A stretch of DNA of 47,651 bases from Chlamydiota bacterium (GCA_013286645.1 JABDFJ010000012.1:1-47651), one strand, 5' to 3'. Shown: positions 34,880 through 45,050, counted from the first letter of the stretch. A program made the numbers and translations. Notes: a model not told the origin generated them from the letters alone.

Positions 34880-36666
34880 GGGCGCTCTTCTCCTTTTTTA
34901 CTAGGAGCTGTTTTGATTCCTGGTTTGCTATGGTCTTCATTTTCCATTTCTTGCACAAGCCGCAACACTTGATTTATCGGCGCATTAGCCGCCGCGGCCG
35001 ATTTTTCCGCTGTCGACCCACCCGTAGCGGGTGTTTGCTGCTGACTTTTTGTTTGTTCAGCTTGCAATTTATCTAAGGCTTCCTTCCATTCTTTGACCGC
35101 CACCTCTTGCAAAACAATAGCATCGTCTAACGCACTGCTATCCTCTTGTTTCTCCTTGGCCATGCTAGCCGCACGTTCTCCAAGCAAAAATAAGGAAATA
35201 ATTTCATCCCATGGATGCTGTCGATCGGCAGCAAACTCTTGCTTTTGTTGCGCCATAGCGGTCGGAATAAAGCGCTGGGATTTCTGTAAAGTAGCTTGTT
35301 GCTGCTGCACAACAACAGCTATCACCTCTGGAGACACATTTTCTCGCCGCTTTGCTTGTTGCCACAAATGGCTGAGACGTAGGCTGAACCGCTCTCCATT
35401 TAAAATGCTTTGCAAAAGCATCTTTGCTGATAGCTTATCTTGCGACTCAACCATCTCTTTTAAGACGTTCTGTGCAGACTCTATCCATATTCTAGCTTGA
35501 TATTGACGCCCATAACTCAAAGCCTGCTTGCCAGCAGTAAGACCTTTATCAACCTGTTGGAAACCCTCTTTAAGGTTTGATATGTCTGCTTTTTCAACCA
35601 AATCGTGAACTTTTATTTGCGTTTTCTCTAAAGCTTCTAATGAAATTTCCTGCAGCGGGTCTTGTCCTAATACAATCCCATACGCCACCAGTAGTCGGTG
35701 TAAGGCTTCGTTTACTGGCTTGTCCTGAAATGCCAGATGCAAAAACATATCCAACGCTTCCATACTTGACTGAAAAGCTTTTGTACTAGCTACAAAGTCG
35801 CCTTGACGCATCAACGCCAATCCTTCTTTGAAGAATTGATACGCTTGCTCATATTGCACCTCAAGTTCTGTGGACGCCGTTGTTTTTGCATCTTTATGCA
35901 CAAGCTGTTGCAAACTATTCCATAGCAACAACCAGCTCTCGGCTCGCTGTAAATACAAGCCAACATATTGCTTTCTCAGTGCGGTAGCTAAAGCGGCATC
36001 CTGCAAAAACGCCAAATGCTCGATGATTGCACCCTCTCCAGCAATCAACATGGCGGCTCCCGATTCGATAGAAGTGTGACTGATCTTATAGTCGGTATAG
36101 CTGTGCAGCACTTGTGCCAACAACTCCTTTGTGACTAAATACATCTGCTCAATTTCATAGGGAGTTTTGCATATTTGCGCACCCTCCACCTGAGCTAATA
36201 CACAAGCAGCTTCTTTTGCCTCATCGATATCTTCCAAAACATAGCGAAATGCCAATATCAGCGTTTGATAGTCTTCATCGCTACCAGCAGGGTTAACATC
36301 CAAAGCTTGCCATTTGCGCTGAGCTAAGAGCAAATGTGCTAACGCTTTATTAGCTGTCAAACGCTGCGCTAAGGCTGGCAGTGTTTGGCTGCCACTACCC
36401 ACTTTTTGATATTCCGCTATGGCATCTTCCCATCTACCTTGCGCCAACCCAATAGTGCCAATATCGTAAGCTAGGATCATCTTCTGCCAATCTTCAAGAT
36501 GATCTTCTAACAGCTCAAGCTGCATGCGGGCACGGTCGTAATCGCCTGCTTCGAAATACACTTCCGCTTGGTGCCAAGAGGTATCGACGGGCGCGGCCCA
36601 TAGGGACATCCCATACATTGCCGCAACAATCCATACCCACACAGTTACACTCTCAAAGCCACGCAT
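34873..36666 (-). CDS. TPR-rich exported protein, first gene of the Bat cluster
   Basis: A 597-residue protein with a signal peptide (WVWIVAAMYGMSLWAAP), TPR-like helices (YFEAGDYDRARMQLELLED, GLAQGRWEDAIAEYQKV) and a Gln/Glu-rich helical C-terminal half ending in a low-complexity TPATGGST region. ATG 36666 is preferred to the GTG at 36675. It overlaps batD by 7 nt. In other clusters this position is taken by BatC/BatB-type TPR proteins. MoxR, DUF58 and BatA/B-type genes are not next to it: a gene in the opposite direction begins 235 nt upstream. Confidence 0.75.
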   Translation of the reverse strand: MRGFESVTVWVWIVAAMYGMSLWAAPVDTSWHQAEVYFEAGDYDRARMQLELLEDHLEDWQKMILAYDIGTIGLAQGRWEDAIAEYQKVGSGSQTLPALAQRLTANKALAHLLLAQRKWQALDVNPAGSDEDYQTLILAFRYVLEDIDEAKEAACVLAQVEGAQICKTPYEIEQMYLVTKELLAQVLHSYTDYKISHTSIESGAAMLIAGEGAIIEHLAFLQDAALATALRKQYVGLYLQRAESWLLLWNSLQQLVHKDAKTTASTELEVQYEQAYQFFKEGLALMRQGDFVASTKAFQSSMEALDMFLHLAFQDKPVNEALHRLLVAYGIVLGQDPLQEISLEALEKTQIKVHDLVEKADISNLKEGFQQVDKGLTAGKQALSYGRQYQARIWIESAQNVLKEMVESQDKLSAKMLLQSILNGERFSLRLSHLWQQAKRRENVSPEVIAVVVQQQQATLQKSQRFIPTAMAQQKQEFAADRQHPWDEIISLFLLGERAASMAKEKQEDSSALDDAIVLQEVAVKEWKEALDKLQAEQTKSQQQTPATGGSTAEKSAAAANAPINQVLRLVQEMENEDHSKPGIKTAPSKKGEERPW

Positions 36667-36687
36667 TACTGCCACCAGCTCGTTTTA

Positions 36688-36707
36688 TACCAAACGTAAT
36701 TCAAAAC
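36688..36707. repeat. ACCAAACGTAATTCAAAA word
   Basis: In the gap between the divergent genes 36666 (-) and 36902 (+), this word matches the left arm of the glgC hairpin at 24457-24475. A TGGACATGGACGAAC plus GAGACGATTGCAAA module lies at about 36775-36800. Promoters for both genes must lie in these 235 bp; no clear -35/-10 pair was assigned. Confidence 0.4.
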
Positions 36708-36901
36708 CAAAAACTAAACTAACAGACGATGATATCTTCATAAAGAAATTATTATCAGTAAAAACAATTGGACATGGACGAACTGAGACGATTGCAAATC
36801 TTTTAAACAATTAAAACATTAACCATCATTAAAAACACACAACAATTGCTATCAATTCTAAAACATGTTATTATATTGTTTTATTTTTATATTAAGGCCG
36901 T

Positions 36902-37711
36902 ATGCTTGCTCCCATTCATCGTTCTCAATACAACTCACGGTTGTCCCCTCCTCTCCATCAACCCAACAAAAGACCCCCTTCTGCTAATGCCCTGACACTA
37001 CAGATCAAAGTCTTAGGCTTAGCCACTTTCGTACTACTTGGCGGCGCGATTGCCTTTGCCTTGAGCAAAAGTTTTGAAAACCCTGCTCATGATTTTCCAC
37101 AAGCATCTTCTATTCCCAATCCGCCCCCTACACTCAAAGCACAAACCATAACGGCCTCTATGCCCAAGATGCCTCCCACAACCATCCCTCAAAAAACCAC
37201 AACTTCTATCCCCACCCCTCAGCCTACACTAAAAAAACAAGCACAAACGCCCGATGTACTACTTCTTCCAAGCCATGACCTCAGCGATGATGACGAGTTG
37301 ATTCGTGAATTTGACCATTTTCTCGATTCCATTGATCATATCCCTCAACAGCTGTCTTTGCGCGTGTTAGAGGTGGCCGAAAAATGCTTGGCCATTGAAA
37401 CCAAAAAGGCCCGGACAGTACTAGCCAAGTATATGATCAAAGACTATCAGCACACTGTCCATCATCTTAAAGGGGAGGGTGCCGCCCAATTAGTGACCAA
37501 AAGCCTTAACTATCCCACCGAAACAGCGCATCAAGTCGTGGTGCATTATTTTAAACTGGAAGCCGAACTAAATGCGGGTAGCCTCCAGGCTTTTGTTGCC
37601 TACGATGGCAACCCCTCCCAAGCTATCACGCCAGCTGCGAAATACTTCTTTGCCCAAAAAAATCCGCCACAAGCTCCTGAAGAGACCATCATCAACCTCG
37701 ATTCCCTTTGA
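36902..37711 (+). CDS. One-TM hypothetical protein
   Basis: A 269-residue protein with an AAGG 6 nt before its ATG. It has a basic N-terminus, one hydrophobic segment (VLGLATFVLLGGAIAFALS, about residues 38-58), a Pro/Thr-rich linker and a helical C-terminal domain (DLSDDDELIREFDHFLDSI, VLEVAEKCLA). The LLGGAIA segment and the linker-then-helix layout resemble the paralogues at 5216 and 6944, so it may be a distant relative. Function unknown. Confidence 0.75.
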   Translation: MLAPIHRSQYNSRLSPPLHQPNKRPPSANALTLQIKVLGLATFVLLGGAIAFALSKSFENPAHDFPQASSIPNPPPTLKAQTITASMPKMPPTTIPQKTTTSIPTPQPTLKKQAQTPDVLLLPSHDLSDDDELIREFDHFLDSIDHIPQQLSLRVLEVAEKCLAIETKKARTVLAKYMIKDYQHTVHHLKGEGAAQLVTKSLNYPTETAHQVVVHYFKLEAELNAGSLQAFVAYDGNPSQAITPAAKYFFAQKNPPQAPEETIINLDSL

Positions 37712-38745
37712 ACGCGAAGAAATGGACTGAATGGACTGAATGGACTGAATGAGACGATTGCAAAAGTAAAATCGTGTTCTAGAATCGAATCTGTCGCCAA
37801 AAAAGATTGTTTTTTGGCAACGAGCTGGTTCTAGGAAACCCAATGATATTAGATTATAATTGGGTATTCCAGCCATCGCTCAGGGCAACGCCCTGAAATG
37901 TAAAAGCCTAGGGCATCGCCCTAGGTGCAGTTAGAATAGGTTTAGCAGGCTGTAGGCCTGCGTTGTAGCGTAACTGAAAATAGATTACCGCTATTCAGGA
38001 GTTACTACAAAGCAGGCTTACAGCCTGCAAATTCACACACAATCCACCTAGGGCGATGCCCTAGGCTTTTACATTTCTGGGCGTTGCCCTGAGCAATTGC
38101 TTTTCTAACAATATATTGTCACTTATGCAATCGTCTCGAATGGACGGAGTGGACTTTATGGACCATAAGTGGACCAGAAAGCTGTCCACTCGAGGCGATT
38201 GCATAATTGACAATATATTTTTCGAATATTTAAATTAGGCTTCAATCTAAATCTTGAGAATTGATACACCCGGTGGTTTACCCCTGAAAGGGGTATCGGC
38301 TTGTAGCCCAGGGTAAGCGACAGCGCAACCCTGGGAGATTTTATTAGATATTGTACCCCAGAATGGGGTACGGGCATGCTGCGATCCGACAAAAAATGGC
38401 CCGCACCCCTTTCTGGGGTGCAATATTACATTCTTATATACCCAGGGTTACGCTGTCGCTCACCCTGGGCTACAAGCCGTTACCCCTTTCAGGGGTAAAG
38501 CACTGAGAACATCAAGCCTCAGGACAACGCCCTGAGCGATGCTGGCTTGAACACACTCTTGCTGCCGATATCGGAAATCAGCTAGTCATTACCAAAAACC
38601 AATTCTTTTTTGACAACGGATTCGGTTCTAGAGCGCCATTTTACTTTTGCAATCGTCTCACTCCGTCCATGCCGTCCATGCCGTCCATTCAGTCCATTTC
38701 TTCGCGTTATCTTCGCTTGCTTCGCGACCTTCGCGTTCAAAGTCT
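37706..38745. repeat. ~1 kb nest of composite palindromes
   Basis: Outer arms: 37706-37830 (GAACGCGAAG, three ATGGACTGA 9-mers, GAGACGATTGCAAAAGT, TTCTAGAATCGAATC, CCAAAAAAGATTG) pair with 38598-38745. Inside lie three more palindromes: 37870-38100 (CAGGGCAACGCCCTG, GCCTAGGGCATCGCCCTAGG, inner GCAGGCTGTAGGCCTGC stem), 38110-38219 (ATATTGTCACTTATGCAATC arms) and 38277-38500 (TACCCCTGAAAGGGGTA, TTGTAGCCCAGGGTAAGCGA arms). A further CAGGACAACGCCCTGAGCGA at 38520 pairs back to 37874. No gene seen in the 1.1 kb gap. Confidence 0.85.
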
Positions 38746-38805
38746 TTGACCTTAATGCCAAAACTGTTTATGAAAGATACCAAAAATTCATAAAGAGAAA
38801 GAATC

Positions 38806-39762
38806 ATGCATTTATTGCTGCTATTAGCCACTTCACTTTTTTTCAGTACCATGAGTCACCTGTCAGCTATTGAACATCACACAGAAATTAACCTCTCCGG
38901 CGGCTATCGCAATGATCAACTAGCTTCTAAAATCGATCTCACTACCACCCCTCCACAAGTACCTACAGTCAATAGCGCTTTGAAGAGCAAAATTGATGAT
39001 ATTAGTATTGGACAAATAGGTTTTGACGGACGCATCATGTTCCCCTATTCCTCCGATCCTTGCTGTGAATTCTATTTCCTTAATAATTTCTATCTCGATG
39101 GCTTCGCCTATTGGGGCTGGAGTGGAGAAGGCAACAAACTCCATCTCACTGATGAAGAGGATGAACGAACAACATCCACCCACATTAAGCTTAAAGAGAT
39201 TCAAACTGATGACTACCAAGTTGGTCTCGGCTACCTTTTCGATGATGATTGCTGGGCATTTGGAGTGTCTGCAGGCTATGCGTATAATAGCCAGAAAATC
39301 AAATCTAAGGGCGGAGAGATTTCCACCCCTTCCAACATTGACTTACTCACTGATCCACTCTTCAGCGATGGATATAAAACCAAAACCCACTGGCAAGGTC
39401 CTTGGGTAGGCGTTGAACTCTACTACGATTGGTGCCATTGGGCTTTTACTCTGGGATATGAATATCACTTTGCCACCTATCACCAAACACATAAAAATCC
39501 CTCTTCAATGCCCAACATTGCTAGCAAAATTAAAGCCAATGACGCTTATGGCAATGTGGTATACCTGGATGCAATCTATCGCTTTTGCGGTGGCTGGCAG
39601 GCAGGATTTGAGTTTAAATATCAGGATTGGCAGGCAAGGCATGGACATGTGACAACCCATCATGCAAACATCACGCTGCCACCAGATGAAACGTTAAAAG
39701 CCAAAGCCAACGCCCAGTGGCAGTCCTATAGCATCATGGCAGACATCGGTTACGCCTTCTAA
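38806..39762 (+). CDS. Outer-membrane beta-barrel protein
   Basis: A 318-residue protein with a signal peptide (LLLLLATSLFFSTMSHLSA) and no other TM helix. The mature part alternates aromatic/polar strands (FGVSAGYAYN, VGVELYYDWCHWAFTLGYEY, WQAGFEFKYQDW) and ends YSIMADIGYAF, a C-terminal Phe signature of outer-membrane barrels. Several Cys pairs are present, common in chlamydial envelope proteins. It resembles no named porin that I can recall. Convergent with the autotransporter at 39900. Confidence 0.8.
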   Translation: MHLLLLLATSLFFSTMSHLSAIEHHTEINLSGGYRNDQLASKIDLTTTPPQVPTVNSALKSKIDDISIGQIGFDGRIMFPYSSDPCCEFYFLNNFYLDGFAYWGWSGEGNKLHLTDEEDERTTSTHIKLKEIQTDDYQVGLGYLFDDDCWAFGVSAGYAYNSQKIKSKGGEISTPSNIDLLTDPLFSDGYKTKTHWQGPWVGVELYYDWCHWAFTLGYEYHFATYHQTHKNPSSMPNIASKIKANDAYGNVVYLDAIYRFCGGWQAGFEFKYQDWQARHGHVTTHHANITLPPDETLKAKANAQWQSYSIMADIGYAF

Positions 39763-39899
39763 AAGGCTAAAAGCTAAAAGCTAAAGGCTAAAGGCGAAAG
39801 GCGAAAGGCGAAAAAAAGACAGGACAAAGGTATGTTTTTTTGCCTTTCTTTTTAGCCTTTCGCCTTTAGCTTTTAGCCTTTCTTTTTAGCCTTTGCTTT
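39762..39899. terminator. Bidirectional terminator, AAAGGCT/AAAGGCG repeats
   Basis: AAGGCTAAAAGCTAAAAGCT and three GGCGAAA units pair with CCTTTCGCCTTTAGCTTTTA and further AGCCTTT units; T-runs occur on both sides. It lies exactly between the convergent stops 39762 (+) and 39900 (-). Same module as 32028-32160. Confidence 0.75.
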
Positions 39900-42503
39900 T
39901 TACCACAAGAGACTAACCCCAGCCAACAGGGTATAGGAGGTAATCTCTGGTGACCAGCTGCCTGCGGCATTGGCATACCAACTCCAGCCACATCCCATGG
40001 CACTTGACACATCCACCACACCTTCTAAACTATTGCGGTTGACGTGCACCCCGTGCACAACAAAATTATGGCCGAAATTTTCAAAATGCGCCTTTAAATT
40101 ATTGCCCAAAGAGGTAAAACGATAGCGCCAAGCTAAATCGACAGCTACATCAAGCCAACCCAATTGGTTTGTAGTCAGGTGCACCCCTAGGCGCCCCCAT
40201 GCATTGAGATGATGTTTGGCTGCAATGTCAAGATTCAATAACGACCCCCCAGTTACGCTATGCTCGTGGATATGATGGCAAAAGTAGTAGCTCCCTTCGA
40301 TACCCATAAAGGGTTGCACCGAGATCATTCTCCTGTAGGCATTGAATCCACTTTCTACATAAAGATCTCCCTGATACATCTTGGGTGTGCCACGCAAAGA
40401 ATAACGGAGATCCCCCACATTGACATGCCGTTTTAATTTTTGCTGACCGTAACTGAGGGCTAGGTCGCCCAACACATAAAAGCAATCTGCGCGATAGGCC
40501 CCATATAAGCCGCCTAAGGCCATGAATCCATGACTTTTGCCACTTAAGTGATAGGTTGTATGATCAGCATGGTAGGCTGCAGCTACACCAACAACCACCT
40601 CTTGGCATCGTCCTTGTCCCATGAGGGTTAGATCATAACCGTCTGTGGTGCTACCAGCCACGTGGTTGCTATTGTGAATTCTTGTGTGGTGATAACTTGA
40701 GTCCAACCATACACTGCTGCCACCCTGTCTGCTAGAATCGCATACACATTCTGAGGCGATCATCGTGCGCAAAGGATCATAAAGATGCTGTATGAATTGT
40801 TGGCTGGCGTGGATCGCTTGCACAGTGACATTTGTGTATTGCTCCCCACTCATCTGATCAAGCGCCTTCCTTGCTTGCTGCGGAGGCAATGCTACCAGCG
40901 TATTTAATAGAGCGGATTGTTTTGGAGTGGGTCTTTGTAAGCTTTGCAGTTGTGTGGAAACGCTCTCTTGATTAAAGGTCTCGGCCAACACATGCAGCGC
41001 ATTGGTATATTTTAAAAACACATTGTTCTGGTCATAGGATAAGCTATAAGCAATCAATGGATTTACTGTAAGAAGAGTATAAGTACCTGTAACTCCCTGC
41101 GCGGCATGCAAGATAGGAATCTCAAATTCGGCATTAGGAGGGAGCTGCTTTTCGCCAGTATTGGTAGGAGCAACGGCTACAGCGGCACCCGGCGCAAGCG
41201 TGGCGGTCCCGCCTACATCGATTAATGACCCACTACCTTGATTGTTCACCAAGACTTGATAGAGGCTATCGGCAGCCTGGCTATAGTTGCCATCGACAAC
41301 GGTGGTCCCAATAGTGCTTTGAATGTTGGGGATACCGCTGATAATGGTAGCGCCCTTAGTCAGCGTGAGGTCTTTTAAGATGTGGCCATCCCCCGAGAGG
41401 ATACCAGGACCGTTGACCGTGACATCGCCTCCTAAAGTATTATAGAGGGCCAAAGTCCCGTCGTTGATAAACGTGGGACCGGTAAAGTTGGTGCCGTCGC
41501 CCCAAAAGTTGGCCTGGATAGAACCCTCCTTTATAAAAGTGCCTTGCCCACTTAAGGTGCCACGGAAGAGCATCAAGGTCGTGTCGCCGTTGAAGCTATT
41601 AGCAGGGTTGAAGACAACGCTTGTCCCCTGATCTTGACAATCGATGATGGCCTGATTGGGCTGAGCCTCATCTTTTACTACTAATTTGGCTTGGTCATGC
41701 AGAGTAACCTTGGCGCTTACCATGTCTGAAATGTCTTGTAAGGTTAACTGCACCTGCTGATATAAATCACTTTGCGAGGTGTCGAGCGAAAAACTATCTT
41801 TAATAACAATCGTTGTTTGATCGCGCGCTATAATCGTGGCGTTGTCCATATTGAGTTGGTTGTCAATAACAGTAAAAGAGGAGATAATATCGCCTAGAAA
41901 GTGGGAATTTCCCGTCAGCAGAATATGCGACTGACCGGCCGTTGAAGAGGAAATATGCAAGTTTCCATCGGCAACGACTATCGAGGCTATCCCCAAATCT
42001 GAACTATCTTGCGCAGTGAGTTTGGCATTCACCACGTTGTAAGTGATTGGATGATAACGAACATCGCTGGCATCGGTCAAGGAAAGCACCATCTGGGCAC
42101 CTGGGACCACGTCTATGCTTACCTCGTTTCCCGTATTTTGTATCACAGCTATAAAATTTGCAAAAGTAGGATCGCCCATATGGAATAGGGTGGAAGGGCC
42201 AGAAATTTGAAAAGTATAGGCGTCAAGGGAATTAAAAATCATAGCTGCAGGACGAAAAACATTGGTGGGCATATTGCCTGTATTGTTGCCCACAAATGTG
42301 GGCATCGTCCAAGGAGGGGCAATGGTAGGAAAATGAGCGCTATCGTTAGGACCAGGGACTTGGCCGGTATTCCAATTGGTGGGGTTATCGACGCGTGTGT
42401 CGATGTGACCATTTTGCCAAAAAACATCATCAAAGGACCAACATTCGACTGCCCCTAGAAATATCAAACTGAGGGTGGAACTGAAAAATATGATCTTGCG
42501 CAT
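39900..42503 (-). CDS. Classical autotransporter adhesin (867 aa)
   Basis: Signal peptide (IIFFSSTLSLIFLGAVECWS), N-terminal cap with NPTNWNTGQVPGPNDSAHF, a beta-helical passenger with one clear autotransporter repeat (GTFIKEGSIQANFWGDGTNF, then GGDVTVNGPGILSGDG), and a C-terminal barrel from about residue 590 (SVWLDSSYHHTRIHNSNHV) ending LLAGVSLLW. Cap, pre-barrel linker and barrel are close to the 1424-aa protein at 9207. It starts 6 nt after the stop of the inverse-autotransporter-like gene, so both probably share a transcript. Confidence 0.9.
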   Translation of the reverse strand: MRKIIFFSSTLSLIFLGAVECWSFDDVFWQNGHIDTRVDNPTNWNTGQVPGPNDSAHFPTIAPPWTMPTFVGNNTGNMPTNVFRPAAMIFNSLDAYTFQISGPSTLFHMGDPTFANFIAVIQNTGNEVSIDVVPGAQMVLSLTDASDVRYHPITYNVVNAKLTAQDSSDLGIASIVVADGNLHISSSTAGQSHILLTGNSHFLGDIISSFTVIDNQLNMDNATIIARDQTTIVIKDSFSLDTSQSDLYQQVQLTLQDISDMVSAKVTLHDQAKLVVKDEAQPNQAIIDCQDQGTSVVFNPANSFNGDTTLMLFRGTLSGQGTFIKEGSIQANFWGDGTNFTGPTFINDGTLALYNTLGGDVTVNGPGILSGDGHILKDLTLTKGATIISGIPNIQSTIGTTVVDGNYSQAADSLYQVLVNNQGSGSLIDVGGTATLAPGAAVAVAPTNTGEKQLPPNAEFEIPILHAAQGVTGTYTLLTVNPLIAYSLSYDQNNVFLKYTNALHVLAETFNQESVSTQLQSLQRPTPKQSALLNTLVALPPQQARKALDQMSGEQYTNVTVQAIHASQQFIQHLYDPLRTMIASECVCDSSRQGGSSVWLDSSYHHTRIHNSNHVAGSTTDGYDLTLMGQGRCQEVVVGVAAAYHADHTTYHLSGKSHGFMALGGLYGAYRADCFYVLGDLALSYGQQKLKRHVNVGDLRYSLRGTPKMYQGDLYVESGFNAYRRMISVQPFMGIEGSYYFCHHIHEHSVTGGSLLNLDIAAKHHLNAWGRLGVHLTTNQLGWLDVAVDLAWRYRFTSLGNNLKAHFENFGHNFVVHGVHVNRNSLEGVVDVSSAMGCGWSWYANAAGSWSPEITSYTLLAGVSLLW

Positions 42504-42509
42504 GAGAAG

Positions 42510-45003
42510 CTATTCCTGTGGGTTTTGGGGACAAAGTCCTGTTGTCTGTTGAATATTTCCGGTTAACTCCACAGGACCATGATTATCCTGTTGCTGCAAT
42601 AGCAGGTGACCTGTCGTTGAAAAGTTGCTGACTTTATAAAGTGGAAAGGTGTTGTTGGATAAACACAGCGAAAGTGTGCCAGTGGCACCGTCCTCAACTC
42701 TTGTTCCTATGTTAGATGGACCATGCATGTCATTATTCAGAATGATCGCTGTATAATTTCCTGAACCTCCCTGTGAAACGGATATGTTAGCACCTTTGGC
42801 CGTATTTGTGTCCACATTGTTTTCAAAAATCACATGCCAATCTAGGAGGGAGTTACATACGGCAAAATAGCCTCCATCTGCATTGCTTTGATTATCAGAG
42901 ATAGTAGCCGTCAGCACAGTTGGCAGTGGAATTCCCAAAAAAACGAATTTAGTATCACTAATGGCAACTGCGCTATTTCCCGGGCGCAGGTCTAGGTTAT
43001 TGTGATCGATCATCAGATTTAACTTCGCTATTCCAGGATGAGGATTTTCAATGTCTCCATTCACGTTAATGTCCATGCCATCAACGTCCATATTATTACA
43101 GTTATTGTGATGGATATGGACATCTGCTTGGCCATTCGTAGCATTCATTTCGAGGTAGATCATTCGAAAGGCAAAAGCAAAGGCTCGTACTTTGCCCGTA
43201 TGTAAGTTGTCGTGAATGTCGAAATCGGTGGTGGAAGTATCATTAAGGAAAAAGTTCATGGGCCTGCCGCCATCGACAAATGTATTGTGGGCGACTTCCG
43301 CCTGAAGTCTGCCCTGTCCGCTATTCAGAACAGTCAGCTGTTGCTGGATAGGCGTGAAGAAACTATCATTAATGGCATGCGGTTTTTGCGTGAGAGTATT
43401 GTCCAAGATCTTTAATTGCGTGTGGCGGAGATTATCAACAAAGACACCGATGCCTTGATTTTCGATGGTGTTGTGAGCGATGGTGACATGCCTAGGGGTG
43501 TTGCTCCCTGAAAAATCTTGCAGGGCAACCCCAATATCGACTCGGGCATTTGCTTCTTCTAATAATTGATTGTTCTCAATCACAATTTCGCCAGCGGCAT
43601 CCTGCAGGACAATCTGGATCACATTTTGGGGTGTCTCTCCAACTACAAAAACATCTAAGGTGGTTGGTAAAAGAGTATTGATGGTCATTAAATTGCGATT
43701 GATATTGACATCGGTAATGGTATCGCCAAAAATGCCAAAAGTGCTGTTGCCAATATGTAGTCCGGAAACTTCATTATGATTGGCAAGACGCACAGCTTTA
43801 CCTAAAGTATTGGTGATTAAGGGCATTCCCATCGATTGTGCAGGAATACTAAAGAGGCCTTGGGTAGTAGCCAAGGGGTGGTCAATGCTAGCACCCCATA
43901 AGGCTTGATAGTCGCGCAAGACAATACCCGTATCCATGCCTTTGGAAGTGCCATCTCCCTCATAGACGTAAACGATATTATGGGGTTTAGAAGTCTTTTC
44001 AGCCGCTTTAAGCGTAGAGAAAGGATGTTCGAAAGTGCCATCTAGAGTTTTTTTAGAATCAACCCCACTGGTGTTATCCACAAACCAAAAAGTATAGGGA
44101 GCATTAGTGCGTGGATTTTGCGCAACCTTACGTGTGGTATGGTGGCGCGTCACAATGATTTCCTGCCTTGCGACAGGTTGTAACCCACTTGGGGTTACCT
44201 TACAGCCACAATCTCTGCTGCATGAACCAAACCCAAACGGAATGTTGACACTCAACATGCCTTGCACGATCCCTTTGAATAAAGAATCATAGGAACCACT
44301 CACTTCGGCTTGAACGTAGTCCCAAAGCTTCAGCTGAGCGCGGGCTTTGCCACCATAGGTGCGCTGCTCGTTGTAGGCAAAATAATAGGGACCAATCCCC
44401 GCATACAGCGAGGCTGCTTTATAATCGACTAAAGGCATGCCCAGTTCGGCGTCAAGGCCACAGTAAGCGCGTTCGCGCTTGTGGCTAATGAGCGCCTGGT
44501 GGCCTTTGAAGCCAGCGAATTGAAAATCATAAGCTTTGGAAGTGGTGCGGCCTAGCGGTAAATAAGCGTTAAGGCGAAAATCCCATGTGTTGCCGAGGGT
44601 TTCGATACCCAGACCTAACTGGTTGTAATGATGATGATGTGTCTGGCGGAAATCGTAAAAAAGGTTGGCTCCCCATACTCTGGAAGTGCAATAACGCACT
44701 CCAAGGCCCCCATTAGCGGCCCATTTTCCATCATCCAAGAGATGACCGCGCAGATCCACAAAGGGGATGAAATTTGACATCACGCCAGGCAGAGCATAAA
44801 ACAGGTCGGCGGAGGTATAGCCAGTATTATAGCCTAGCCCTTTGCCTTCAATATGCGAGAGGTTAAAGGAATGAGTGACCTCTGGTGTGTGAGGATCGGT
44901 GGGGGGGGGGGGTACTTTGGCTACATGCAGCACTGGCAATACCCCAAGGGGTGTAATAGCCCAGCAAAAAAAGAGAGCGACTTATACTTTTTAGAAATTT
45001 CAT
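42510..45003 (-). CDS. Inverse-autotransporter-like adhesin, out of frame at a poly-G tract (phase variable)
   Basis: ATG 45003 begins a good signal peptide (MKFLKSISRS, LFLLGYYTPWGIASA), followed by CSQST and a run of 12 C (44912-44901 on this strand). In this frame translation ends shortly after at 44863. The mature protein lies in the next frame, from PPPTDPHTPEVTHSF: an invasin/intimin-type N-terminal beta-barrel (GLGYNTGYTSADLFYALPG, LGLGIETLGNTWDFR, SVNIPFGFG), then a right-handed beta-helix passenger of about 500 residues (IENQGIGVFVDNLRHTQLKI). A tract of 11 or 14 C joins signal and barrel in frame. As read here the gene is OFF. A sequencing slip is the alternative. It heads the two-gene adhesin operon. 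Confidence 0.82.
44901..44912. repeat. 12-G homopolymer inside the adhesin gene
   Basis: An uninterrupted run of 12 G (plus strand) directly after the region encoding the signal peptide. It is the longest homopolymer of G or C noticed in the window and is placed so that length changes by one base switch the protein on or off. Poly-G tracts with the same role are known in chlamydial pmp genes. Confidence 0.85.
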
Positions 45004-45012
45004 GGTTTGCCC

Positions 45013-45050
45013 GTCGGAATAATAGATATTTTTTACATCTATATTCCGAC
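45013..45050 (-). promoter_or_regulatory. Leader hairpin before the phase-variable adhesin
   Basis: GTCGGAATAATAGAT pairs with ATCTATATTCCGAC with one bulged base. It ends 10 nt before ATG 45003, so it could mask the ribosome site or protect the mRNA end after the peptide gene at 45086. No strong ribosome site is visible between hairpin and ATG. Confidence 0.5.

Noticed and set aside
37706-38745. CRISPR array
   Set aside because: Repeats are inverted and nested, not regularly spaced direct repeats with unique spacers; no cas gene is present.
42207-42458. Plus-strand open frames within the autotransporter genes (also 10612, 11191, 12697)
   Set aside because: They lie wholly opposite well-supported repeat-rich coding sequence and have biased, low-complexity translations.
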